A stretch of 64,000 bases of DNA from Opitutaceae bacterium (GTDB lineage Bacteria; Verrucomicrobiota; Verrucomicrobiia; Opitutales; Opitutaceae): the NCBI GenBank assembly GCA_028280945.1, contig JANQKV010000045.1, positions 1 to 64,000 of the forward strand. Reading direction: 5' to 3'. The translations under genes were made by a program, and so were the position numbers. The notes beneath the pieces are model-generated. The model searched no databases and was not told the origin of the DNA. It was given only the letters and a program-made list of their open reading frames with translations. This document shows, one piece after another, positions 44,453 through 53,432 of the stretch. Position 1 is the stretch's first letter. Each line of letters begins with the position of its first letter.

Positions 44453-47215
44453 ATGAACCTGCCCCCTTCCCTGACCCGCTCAGCCCGTCAATGCCTGATC
44501 GTTGTTGGCATCGCCTGCCTGATCGGAACTTCGACCGCGGCCGCCAACTTGAATCCGATTCGCGTGGACCAATTTGGCTATGCGCCCGCAATGACCAAAA
44601 TCGCCGTAATTGCTGATCCGCAAATCGGTTTCGATGCCGCGGAAAGCTATACCCCGGGCGGCACGCTCGAGGTCCGGCGAACCGAAAACAACGAGACCGT
44701 GTTTTCGGACGCGCCCAGTCTCTGGTCGAGCGGCGCGACACATGACGCCTCCGGCGATCGCGCGTGGTGGTTCGATTTTTCCGCCGTCCGCACTCCCGGT
44801 GAATACTACATTTATGACCCGACCACCGGCACCTCCAGCGATCGATTCCGCATCAACGACGATGTCTACGCGGAGGTCGCGGTGCAGGCGATGCGCACGT
44901 TTTTTTACCAGCGCAACGCCTTTGCCAAGGCTCCGCCTTATGTTCCTCCGCAATGGGCGGACGGACCGGCATTTGTCGGCGACAATCAAGATCCGAAAGC
45001 CCGGCTGGTCACGGCTCAGAACGACGCCTCCACCGAGCGCGACCTGCGCGGCGGATGGTTCGATGCGGGTGACTTCAATAAATACACCAACTTCACCCGC
45101 GGCACCTTGCAGGATCTGCTCCTCGCTTACGAAGACCATCCAACGGTCTGGGGTGACAACCATAACATTCCGGAATCCGGCAACGGCATCCCCGACATCC
45201 TCGACGAAATCAAATTCGAGATAGATTGGCTGCTACGCATGCAGGAGCCGGATGGATCGGTCCTGAGCAAGGTGGCGGTCACTCAATTCCAAGCCACGAG
45301 CCCGCCCAGCCAGGATACCAATGATCGCTTCTACGGCGCCGCCAGCGCCCGCAGCACGCTCACCGGAGCCGACATTTTCGCCCATGCTTCCATCGTGTTT
45401 GGTTCACTGGGTGACCCCGCCATGACCAACTACGCCAAAACACTGCACGATGCGGCAGTGGCAGCCTGGGACTGGACCGAAGCCAATCCCAACGTGGTCT
45501 TCGACAATACCGGCTTCGGCAGTGCCGCGCCCGATGGCAAACAGAATGGCGGCTACAGCGACGAAGACGATCTTGCCGTAAGTCGCGCGCGCGCCGCGGC
45601 CAAGTTGCTAGTTCTGACCGGCGAGGACACCTACCGCGACTACTTCGATGCGAACTATCGCAAAGCCCACCTCTTCGCCTGGAGTTTTGCCTACGTATTT
45701 GAGAACGGCGTCCAGGATGGGATCTTGTATTACCTGCGCGCCGACAACGGCACCGAGTCCGTCAAAGCCGACATCCGCGCCGGTTACCTTGGCCCAATGA
45801 GCAACGGCGCAGACAACCTGCCGGCCCATACCGGCGCCGCCGACCCTTATCGTGCGCATCTGAGCACCAACAACTACACCTGGGGCAGCAACTCGTCGAA
45901 GTCCAAACTCGGCAACATGTTCCAGACCGTCGTCGACTACAATCTCGACCCCGCCAATGCCGCCGCCTGGCGCTCCGCCGCCGCCGGTTACCTGCACTAT
46001 CTCCATGGCAAAAACCCGATGGAATTGGTCTTCCTCAGCAACATGGGCGACTTCGGGGCAGAGCGATCGGTGACTTCGTTTTACCACAACTGGTTCACTG
46101 ACGGCAGCGACTGGGACAGTGTGATCGACTCACCTCATGGACCACCGCCCGGCTACCTGACCGGCGGCCCCAATCCCACCTACTCGCCCGACGCCGCCTA
46201 CACCGGCCCCGACATCACGCCGCCCATGGGCCAACCCGCCATGAAGTCCTACAAGGACTGGAACACCTCCTGGCCGCAGAATTCCTGGTCTGTCACCGAA
46301 AACGCGATCTATTACCAGGCCGCCTACGTGCGCCTCATCGCCGCGTTCATGGATGCCTCCCGCGAAGGGGCTCCCGCCATGATCAACCTCTCCGCCCGCA
46401 CCGAGATCGGTGAAGGTTCCGCCGCGGTGTTTCCGGGGTTTGTGGTCACCGGCAACGAATCGGCCGAGATGCTCATCCGCGCCTCAGGTCCGACGCTGGC
46501 CGATTTTGGCGTGGTCGGCACGGCCGATGATCCGTCGCTCACCCTTTACAACAACGCCACCAATCCACCCACGCCGATTGCGACCAATGACAATTGGGGA
46601 GACTACCCGGACCAAGTCCAGCTGGCCGCGGCCGTTGGCCGGGTCGGCGCGTTCGCCCAAAAGGACGGCAGCACCGACGCCGCCCTGCTGGCGACACTCA
46701 GCCCCGGCCTCTATTCCGCTCAGACCAGCAACGTCAGCGGCAATCCCGGGGTTGCCCTGGTTGAAGTTTACGATGGAGGGGCCGGTGCAACCGGGGTGCG
46801 GCGCATGACCAATCTCTCGTGTCGCGCCCATGTCGGCGCCGGTGACCAGGCGCTGATTCCTGGCATTGTCGTTTCGGGTGACGAACCAGCCACGCTCTTG
46901 ATTCGCGCCGTCGGACCCGGTTTGGAGCCATTCGGCGTCACCGGAGTTTTGGGAGACCCGGTGGCCACGCTTTTTGATGCCAACGGCCCAGTCGCTTCCA
47001 ATAACAACTGGCAGGGTTACCCCGTCGAAGGACGACTGGTCAAGATCACCGCCGACCGGGTCGGCGCGTTTGCGTTGCCCGACGGCAGCGCCGATGCCGC
47101 CTTCATTGCGCGCGTGTCCCCCGGATCCTACACCGTGGTGGTCCGCGGGGCCGACGAAACCCAGACCGGCAACGCGCTCGTCGAGGTTTACCAAGTGAAC
47201 TCTCCATCCAACTGA
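44453..47215 (+). CDS. Secreted GH9 cellulase-like glycoside hydrolase
   Basis: About 920 aa. A signal peptide (LTRSARQCLIVVGIACLIGTSTAAA) leads to an N-terminal Ig-like domain (CelD-type, about 35-135) and a GH9 alpha-toroid (about 145-640). The catalytic Asp pair is Asp204/Asp207 in GGWFDAGDFNKY and the general acid Glu616 is in SVTENAIYY. HGKNP with the following segment replaces the usual HRR-x-x-G. The C terminus holds two copies of the domain seen in the GH-A protein at 6082. Likely cleaves beta-1,4-glucan or related chains outside the cell. ATG 44453 is chosen; GTG 44441 gives four more residues. Confidence 0.9.
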   Translation: MNLPPSLTRSARQCLIVVGIACLIGTSTAAANLNPIRVDQFGYAPAMTKIAVIADPQIGFDAAESYTPGGTLEVRRTENNETVFSDAPSLWSSGATHDASGDRAWWFDFSAVRTPGEYYIYDPTTGTSSDRFRINDDVYAEVAVQAMRTFFYQRNAFAKAPPYVPPQWADGPAFVGDNQDPKARLVTAQNDASTERDLRGGWFDAGDFNKYTNFTRGTLQDLLLAYEDHPTVWGDNHNIPESGNGIPDILDEIKFEIDWLLRMQEPDGSVLSKVAVTQFQATSPPSQDTNDRFYGAASARSTLTGADIFAHASIVFGSLGDPAMTNYAKTLHDAAVAAWDWTEANPNVVFDNTGFGSAAPDGKQNGGYSDEDDLAVSRARAAAKLLVLTGEDTYRDYFDANYRKAHLFAWSFAYVFENGVQDGILYYLRADNGTESVKADIRAGYLGPMSNGADNLPAHTGAADPYRAHLSTNNYTWGSNSSKSKLGNMFQTVVDYNLDPANAAAWRSAAAGYLHYLHGKNPMELVFLSNMGDFGAERSVTSFYHNWFTDGSDWDSVIDSPHGPPPGYLTGGPNPTYSPDAAYTGPDITPPMGQPAMKSYKDWNTSWPQNSWSVTENAIYYQAAYVRLIAAFMDASREGAPAMINLSARTEIGEGSAAVFPGFVVTGNESAEMLIRASGPTLADFGVVGTADDPSLTLYNNATNPPTPIATNDNWGDYPDQVQLAAAVGRVGAFAQKDGSTDAALLATLSPGLYSAQTSNVSGNPGVALVEVYDGGAGATGVRRMTNLSCRAHVGAGDQALIPGIVVSGDEPATLLIRAVGPGLEPFGVTGVLGDPVATLFDANGPVASNNNWQGYPVEGRLVKITADRVGAFALPDGSADAAFIARVSPGSYTVVVRGADETQTGNALVEVYQVNSPSN

Positions 47216-47219
47216 CTGC

Positions 47220-48680
47220 ATGCGTTTCCTCGCCTCTCTCATTCTGGCTGCATCCGCAGCCCTCCTGGCGGCCAACCCGCCCAACATCGTGCTGATCATT
47301 TCGGATGATCACGGCACGGATGACCTCGGAGCCTACGGCAACACCGCCATCCACACCCCCGCCCTCGACCGGCTGGCGACCGAGGGCGTGTTGTTCCACC
47401 AGGCCTACACCACGGCTGCATCGTGCACTCCCAGTCGATCGACTTTGCAGAGCGGCCTGCACAACCACGCCAACGGCCTGTTCGGACTCAGCCATCACTA
47501 CCATCACTTCCGGGCCTTTGAGGGGGTCGAAACCCTGCCCGTGCTGTTGTCACAACTCGGCGAATACGCAACCGGCCGCGTGGGCAAATACCACGTCGCT
47601 CCGGAATCGGTGTATCACTACGAGACGGCCATTCCGTCCGACGTACTCAACCCCGTCGACATGGCCGAGCAGGCTCGCACGTTCATTGCCGAAAACCGCG
47701 ACCAGCCGTCCTTCCTCTACTACGCAACCATCGCGCCGCATCGCAGCGGCACCTATCGCGAGGACCTGCCGCATCGCCCCAATGACTTTCACAACAAACG
47801 GGAGGGTTACCCCGGAGTCGAACCCATCACCATTGCCCCCGAGGATGTGATCGTGCCGCCTTACCTGCCGGACTCCCCCGCCTCGCGGCAGGAGCTTGCC
47901 CAATACTATCAAGCCGTCGCCCGCGTCGACCAGGGCGTCGCCCGCCTCCGCGAGATTCTGGAAGAGAACGATGCCTGGGACAATACGCTGGTGCTCTACC
48001 TCACCGACAACGGCATCGCCTTCCCGGGCGCGAAAACGAATCTTTACCAAGGCGCGTTGCGCCTGCCCCTCATCGTCAAGCTACCCGGCAGCGGACAGGC
48101 CGGGACGGAAACCGATGCCATGATCAGCTGGGTGGACATCACGCCCACCCTGTTGGACTACGCCGGTGTGCTCGATGAGGCGCGGGCCAGGATTGCCGAA
48201 GATTTTGAAGCGAACCGGCAAAAGTGGGACAACGTGGAAGCAGCGGATTTTCACGGCACGTCATTCCGCGCGGTCCTGGAAGACCCCACCGGCGATCACC
48301 AACGCGACGAAGTCTATGCCTCCCACACGTTCCACGAAGTCACGATGTATTACCCCATGCGCGCCGTGATCACGCGTGACCTGAAGCTGATTTGGAACAT
48401 TGCCCACGAGCTGCCCTACCCGCACGCCCTGGACCTATGGCACGCCGCCACCTGGCAATATGCGCTCAACAACGACGGTGATATGGGCGTGCGCACGACC
48501 GAGGAGTTTATCCATCGACCGGAATTCGAGCTCTTCGATCTGAGCAAGGATCCGTGGGAGTCGACCAATCTGGCGGAGGATCCCGCCTACACTGAAGCCC
48601 TGGCCAAAATGAAGGCCAAGCTGCGCGACTTCCAGAAGCGCACCAACGACCCGTGGGAACTTAAGTGGGATCGGGAGTAA
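47220..48680 (+). CDS. Secreted sulfatase (intact)
   Basis: 486 aa with a signal peptide (MRFLASLILAASAALLAANP). The metal-binding IISDDHGTDD and the catalytic Cys69 in ASCTPSRSTLQSG (a full C-x-P-x-R) are intact, as is LTDNGIAFPGAKTN (a D-N type C-terminal ligand). It removes sulfate from a polysaccharide. It starts 4 bp after the GH9 gene, so enzyme and sulfatase are co-transcribed, which suggests a sulfated glucan or other sulfated polysaccharide. A formylglycine-generating enzyme is needed and is not in the window. Confidence 0.92.
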   Translation: MRFLASLILAASAALLAANPPNIVLIISDDHGTDDLGAYGNTAIHTPALDRLATEGVLFHQAYTTAASCTPSRSTLQSGLHNHANGLFGLSHHYHHFRAFEGVETLPVLLSQLGEYATGRVGKYHVAPESVYHYETAIPSDVLNPVDMAEQARTFIAENRDQPSFLYYATIAPHRSGTYREDLPHRPNDFHNKREGYPGVEPITIAPEDVIVPPYLPDSPASRQELAQYYQAVARVDQGVARLREILEENDAWDNTLVLYLTDNGIAFPGAKTNLYQGALRLPLIVKLPGSGQAGTETDAMISWVDITPTLLDYAGVLDEARARIAEDFEANRQKWDNVEAADFHGTSFRAVLEDPTGDHQRDEVYASHTFHEVTMYYPMRAVITRDLKLIWNIAHELPYPHALDLWHAATWQYALNNDGDMGVRTTEEFIHRPEFELFDLSKDPWESTNLAEDPAYTEALAKMKAKLRDFQKRTNDPWELKWDRE

Positions 48681-48991
48681 ACCGGCAGATGCGCGCCACT
48701 CCACCGCATTTTGCCTCACAAAAGGAAACAGAGAGAACAAAACCAATCTGGAGCTTTTTCACCCAGATGTCACTGAGGTGGGAAAATGGGATAAAAACCA
48801 AAACAGAAATCTCTGCTTCCCTCTGCTCGCTCGTGTGAAACCCAACCTGATTCAAAGGCATCTTCGCTTGCTTCTGTAATCCACTTTCATCGCCGTGGAG
48901 CTTGCCCTTTCGCCACGGCAACTTCACCGCTTCCGCCGCATTCATATCCGCAGCCGAGCGCGGTCCGAATGGGTTCTCCCCTCCCGGTTGA
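48681..48991. other. Intergenic region between convergent sulfatase genes; no gene seen
   Basis: 311 bp between two convergently transcribed sulfatase genes. No open frame has family support, and I found no strong hairpin with a T-run. It is AT-richer in its middle part. Confidence 0.55.
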
Positions 48992-50431
48992 TCAGGGCGA
49001 CTCCGCCGCGACCTTGGCTTGCTCAGCCTCGGCGATGGTTGCTTCCAGCTTGTCCCGTAGGACGGCTACGGTCTCGGCGTATTCCGGGTAAACGGCAAGG
49101 GAATGGTTTTCGTCCGGATCGACCCGGTGGTCGTAGAGCATGTGCCCCGCATCCTCGCCATTGCGGGTGCGGTAAAACGCGTAGCGGTGGGCATCGGTGC
49201 GAATTGTATCACCCAAACGCATACGACTGACGGCGTAGGGCTCACCCGGCGGGGCCTCACCATTTAGCACCGGCACCAGGCTGTCGCCCTGCAGATGATC
49301 CGGCAGCGGCAGACCCGCCAGTTCACTCAAAGTGGGATAGAGATCAATGGACTCCACCAACGCATCGGACCGACGTCCCGCCTCGTGCTCGGGACTGACG
49401 ATTACGAGCGGAATCCGCATCGAGGTTTCGTAGCATGTGTGCTTCTGCCACAAGGTATGCTCGAGCAGATTCCAACCGTGGTCTCCCCAAAGAACAATGA
49501 TGGTATTGCCGGCCTGGCCGGTCGATTCCAGCGCGTCAAGAACCTTGCCAATCTGGGCATCGATGAAGCTGACGCAGGCGTAGTAACCATGGATCAGATT
49601 GATGGCCGTCTCCTCGGAAACCGGTCCCTGCCGGGGGATTTCGCCGCCGTATTGCCGTAACTCGGCGTTGGTGTGAATCGAAGCTGCCGGCGCGTTTTTC
49701 GGCGCGAAGTTATTGTCGGGCAACCTGATCGATTCCCGGGGGTAGAGGTTCCAATACTTTTGCGGGCAGACAAAGGGAAGGTGGGGTTTGAAAAACCCCA
49801 CGCCGAGAAACCAGGGTCGGTCCTGTTGGGCCAGTTCCCGCAAAGCGGTCACCGCCTTTGCGGCGACCTCGCCATCCGGATACTTTTCATCCGGCTGATC
49901 GGCGGCCTCGTAGGCCGGGCCATGCAGCTGTTTCGGCACGTCCTCCGCTTGGGCCATGATCTCCAGGCTCTCGGGTTGGTGGTAGGTCTTGGACGTGCTG
50001 AGCATCGGCCGCCACGGCTCTTCGCTCCAGCCGGCGGCGCTGTCCTCAGCATGATGAAAAATCTTACCCAGGGAGATCGTGCGGTAACCGTGAGCCTTGA
50101 AATGCGTGTTCAGCGTGGCGACACCCGGCACTTCCTTTTCCGCACTCGCCAAGAACGTCACAAATCGTGACGGCGAAGGCCGCACTCCCGACAGCATGCT
50201 CGCCCGCGATGCGCCACACGTCGCAACCATCGCATAGGCTCGTTCAAACAATGTGCCGGCGTTGGCCAGTCGGTCCATGTTGGGCGTATGCATGTGCGTG
50301 GCACCGTAGACGGCCAACTCCGGACGCAAATCGTCGACCGACAGGAAAAGCACGTTGGGCGGTTTCGCGGTGAGGCAACCGCAGACCACGACCGGCCACA
50401 CGCACCCGAAGAGAAAGCGAAACGTTTTCAT
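48992..50431 (-). CDS. Secreted sulfatase (iduronate-2-sulfatase-like)
   Basis: About 479 aa with a signal peptide (MKTFRFLFGCVWPVVVCGCLTA) that ends near a possible lipobox Cys. Metal motif FLSVDDLRPELAVYG, and the catalytic Cys72 lies in ATCGASRASMLSG, a C-x-A-x-R variant of the formylglycine site. The C-terminal WGDHGWNLLEHTLWQKHTCYE carries the DH ligand pair. The long stretch FFKPHLPFVCPQKYWNLY and the end VDPDENHSLA match the iduronate-2-sulfatase type. Substrate: a sulfated uronic-acid or other sulfated polysaccharide. ATG 50431 is preferred over 50488. Confidence 0.9.
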   Translation of the reverse strand: MKTFRFLFGCVWPVVVCGCLTAKPPNVLFLSVDDLRPELAVYGATHMHTPNMDRLANAGTLFERAYAMVATCGASRASMLSGVRPSPSRFVTFLASAEKEVPGVATLNTHFKAHGYRTISLGKIFHHAEDSAAGWSEEPWRPMLSTSKTYHQPESLEIMAQAEDVPKQLHGPAYEAADQPDEKYPDGEVAAKAVTALRELAQQDRPWFLGVGFFKPHLPFVCPQKYWNLYPRESIRLPDNNFAPKNAPAASIHTNAELRQYGGEIPRQGPVSEETAINLIHGYYACVSFIDAQIGKVLDALESTGQAGNTIIVLWGDHGWNLLEHTLWQKHTCYETSMRIPLVIVSPEHEAGRRSDALVESIDLYPTLSELAGLPLPDHLQGDSLVPVLNGEAPPGEPYAVSRMRLGDTIRTDAHRYAFYRTRNGEDAGHMLYDHRVDPDENHSLAVYPEYAETVAVLRDKLEATIAEAEQAKVAAESP

Positions 50432-50501
50432 GGGGTGGACGGAGCAAAAAAATTGCCGACGGCAAACGCGAGTCGGCAATGGAAGCAAATCTAGTATGCG
50501 G

Positions 50502-52019
50502 CTACAGCAAATCTGCCGCGAGCTCGGCGAGTTTGGAACGCTCGCCCTTGCTCAACTTCACGTGGGCCGAGAGCGCGTGGCCTTTCATGCGGTTGTGGCA
50601 ATAGACGAGGCCGTTGCTGCGGGAATCGACGTAGGGATTGTCGATCTGGGCCGGGTCGCCAATCAACACGATCTTGGAGCCTTCCGAGATCCGCGTGATC
50701 ACCGTCTTCACTTCGTGCGGCGTCAACTGCTGCGCCTCATCCAAAATGAAAAAGCGCCGGGCGATGGAGCGACCACGAATAAAGCAAAGCGCCTCGATTT
50801 CCACAACCCCACTGGCGATGAGGCGCTCGTAAGGCTTGAGCGGGGCGGTCGGCGCCATGCCGTCGCCCAGCGGAGGTTCGTTGGATTTCCGCACCTTTTT
50901 CTTGGCCACCTTCTTGGCGGCAAACTGCGGGTCCTTCGGCGGCTTCGAGGGCATCAACACCTCCAGCGCATCGTAATACGGCTGCAACCAGGGCTTCATT
51001 TTCTCCTCGAGGGTGCCGGGCAGGAATCCGATGTCCTTGCCGAGCGCTATCACCGGGCGGGAAATGGATACGCCATCGTAGCGACCGTGCTCATCCAACG
51101 TCTGGGTGATGGCGCACACCGTGCTGATGAGGGTCTTGCCCGTGCCGGCTTTGCCGAAGCAGGTGATCAGGGAAATCGAGTCATCGAGCAACGCGTCCAT
51201 GAAGAACTGCTGCTCCAGATTGCGGGCGCGAATGGGGATGCCGGCCGGAGCCTTGACGAACTCGGGAATCCGCAGGCGACGCACCTCCCCGTCCCCCATG
51301 TAGCGCGCCGGCATGGTCTTGTCCTCATCGGAACGCAGGAGCACGTATTCATTCAGCACCAGCTCGGGCTGCCCCTCCATGACTTCGCCAATCTCCAGAC
51401 GCCCCTCCGAGCAAAAGCGCTGTAGTTCATAAATGGAGACCGGCACTTCGCGGTAGCCGTCCTCTTCGTCGGTCTGCTCCGGCACCTTGTCATTAAGGTA
51501 GTCCTCCGATTCGAGCCCCACGGCCCGGGCCTTGAGCTGCACGTTGACATCCTTGGTGACCAGAATGGTCGGCGGCTCGCTTTGCTCCTGCACAAACAAA
51601 GCGCACGCAATGATGCGATTGTCCTTTTTATGCGGATCGGCAAGCACCGCGTGAAAGCGCTTCATCGCGTCCGAGGACATGTCGTTTTCCTCAAAGTAGC
51701 GGTTGATGATGACTGACAGCGTCCCCCCCGTATTGAGGCGCACGCCTTCCAGCAGCGAATGCGAATCAGGCAACAGCTCCTGCAGAATGCGGTGCACCCG
51801 TCGGGCGTTGCGACCTCGCTCGGTCGACTGCTCGGACTTTATCGCATCGAGCTCCTCCAGCACCTCAACCGGGATAGCGAGATGGTGTTCCTGGAACTTG
51901 AAAATCGAGTGCGGATCGTGGAGGAGGACGTTGGTGTCCAAGACGAAGGTCTTGGTCACAGCCTTCGTTGATTCCTCGCGAGATTTTTGACGAGCTTTCG
52001 CTCCGCTAGGTTTTCCCAT
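50502..52019 (-). CDS. PIN-PhoH fusion ATPase (PhoH2 type)
   Basis: 505-aa cytosolic RNA-processing protein. The N-terminal PIN domain has FVLDTNVLLHDP. The C-terminal PhoH ATPase has GKAGTGKTLISTV (Walker A) and FFILDEAQQLTPHEV (Walker B), with RGRSIA before it. Members of this group act as RNA helicase/RNase. It carries a Lys/Ala-rich insert of about 40 residues between SKPPKDPQ and PPLGDGM, absent from the usual family. I chose ATG 52019; a TTG at 52043 is possible. Isolated unit. Confidence 0.9.
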   Translation of the reverse strand: MGKPSGAKARQKSREESTKAVTKTFVLDTNVLLHDPHSIFKFQEHHLAIPVEVLEELDAIKSEQSTERGRNARRVHRILQELLPDSHSLLEGVRLNTGGTLSVIINRYFEENDMSSDAMKRFHAVLADPHKKDNRIIACALFVQEQSEPPTILVTKDVNVQLKARAVGLESEDYLNDKVPEQTDEEDGYREVPVSIYELQRFCSEGRLEIGEVMEGQPELVLNEYVLLRSDEDKTMPARYMGDGEVRRLRIPEFVKAPAGIPIRARNLEQQFFMDALLDDSISLITCFGKAGTGKTLISTVCAITQTLDEHGRYDGVSISRPVIALGKDIGFLPGTLEEKMKPWLQPYYDALEVLMPSKPPKDPQFAAKKVAKKKVRKSNEPPLGDGMAPTAPLKPYERLIASGVVEIEALCFIRGRSIARRFFILDEAQQLTPHEVKTVITRISEGSKIVLIGDPAQIDNPYVDSRSNGLVYCHNRMKGHALSAHVKLSKGERSKLAELAADLL

Positions 52020-52110
52020 TGCTTGGGAATAACGTGTGAACAACTTGCGGGAGCTTGTAAACGGGCGATTCCGGATTTCTGGTCAAAAATCCGAGGGTGT
52101 CGCGCCTTCG

Positions 52111-52419
52111 TTACCCAAATGTCTCAGTTGTTTTCCGCTTCGGCGGCGGGGGCGCCCACAACCGCAACCAATACTCCGCCAAGTTGCGCATGCTGACCGC
52201 CGAACCCCTTTCGCCCAGGCGCAGGTCGGCAATCATGGGAACAACGTCGGCCCGTTCGGCCACGTAGGCGGACAATTGATCAGCCAATTCCGCCGCTGCA
52301 CGGTGACGATCCCGCTCCTCACGGGCGATGGATTTGACCTTGTCCTGCCAAAAACGCAGCTCCTCGGGGTGAGTCTCCACGTAATCACAAATCTGTTGTT
52401 CGCCGCGATTTAGGCTCAT
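52111..52419 (-). CDS. Small conserved hypothetical protein
   Basis: 102 residues starting MSLNRGEQQICDYVETHPEELRFWQDKV, helical and charged, ending with a Pro/Lys-rich tail (PPPPKRKTTETFG). Divergent from the gene at 52521. Patterns such as ETHPEELRFWQDKV and GERGSAVSMRNLAEYWLR look conserved. Function unknown. Confidence 0.6.
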   Translation of the reverse strand: MSLNRGEQQICDYVETHPEELRFWQDKVKSIAREERDRHRAAAELADQLSAYVAERADVVPMIADLRLGERGSAVSMRNLAEYWLRLWAPPPPKRKTTETFG

Positions 52420-52520
52420 GCGGCCGCATCTATCGGGGGTTCAACCCGTGAACTCAAACGCAAACCCCGCCCTCCGGGCAGAGATTGCATTGGCCGCTCA
52501 ACCCCGCCACACTCGAACGC

Positions 52521-53339
52521 ATGTGGGACAAACTGAAGGATCAACTCCCGGCCGTGGTCATCACCTTGGTCGTGATTGGTGGCCTTGCCTATTGGCTGCA
52601 CACCAAAACCGTCGCGGACATGTCCGCGGCTCAATCCGCCGAGCTCGCCACCCTGCGGGAAGAAACCAACCAACAACTCCAAGCCGCCGCCGAAGCAACC
52701 CGGACGCAGATCAACGATCTCAACCGCATGCTGTCCTCGGCAATCGAGGAACGCCGTTCCGACTTGTTCTTCAACGAAGAAGAGCTGGCAGCCGCGAACG
52801 CCGAACGCATCGATACCATCGCCACCGCCTTGGCCGCCAAGATTCAGCCGTTCGACGACATCCCCCAGTCGCCCGAGGAAGCGGCTCGCCGCGAGACGGC
52901 TCAAATCGATCGGGTCTCGGATCAGTTGACCGCTCGCATCCAACCCCTGCTCGACGAGCTCGGCGCGGACACCACCGCCTCCCGCGAGACCCTGCAGCGC
53001 ATCTCGGACGAAATCTCCGATCAGCTCTCCATCGTGCTCACCCGCGAATTGGCCCGTAATCAGACCCTCAATGACCAACTGCTCGAATCACAGTCCGTCG
53101 CCCGTGACACCATGCTGCTGGCTCAGGAGTTTGGTACGCTCTACGTCGCCTCGAAGGACACCGATGGCATCCTCACTCGACTGCTCACCCTGCCGGCCAA
53201 CGTCGTGAAAGACGCCACCACCGGCAGCATCATCACCTCGACTGAACGCAAGCAGGTCGAAGCGGAACTCGCGGAGAAGATGACCGATCTGCAGAACCGC
53301 CTCGATACTCTCGATGCGCAGATCGAGCAGGCCGAATAA
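52521..53339 (+). CDS. Membrane-anchored coiled-coil protein
   Basis: 272 residues: one N-terminal helix (LPAVVITLVVIGGLAYWL) and then a long heptad-rich helical region (Glu/Ala/Gln) to the end with SDQLSIVLTRELARN. Such proteins are often anchored coiled-coil scaffolds or divisome-associated; no family recognised. ATG 52521 chosen over 52485. Confidence 0.68.
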   Translation: MWDKLKDQLPAVVITLVVIGGLAYWLHTKTVADMSAAQSAELATLREETNQQLQAAAEATRTQINDLNRMLSSAIEERRSDLFFNEEELAAANAERIDTIATALAAKIQPFDDIPQSPEEAARRETAQIDRVSDQLTARIQPLLDELGADTTASRETLQRISDEISDQLSIVLTRELARNQTLNDQLLESQSVARDTMLLAQEFGTLYVASKDTDGILTRLLTLPANVVKDATTGSIITSTERKQVEAELAEKMTDLQNRLDTLDAQIEQAE

Positions 53340-53432
53340 CCAATTAATCAGGCGCAGCCGGGCGGGCCCACTGGTCCCGCCAATTCGACCGAAGGATTTG
53401 CACCGCCTTGGGCTTTCACTCTCAGTTTGCTC

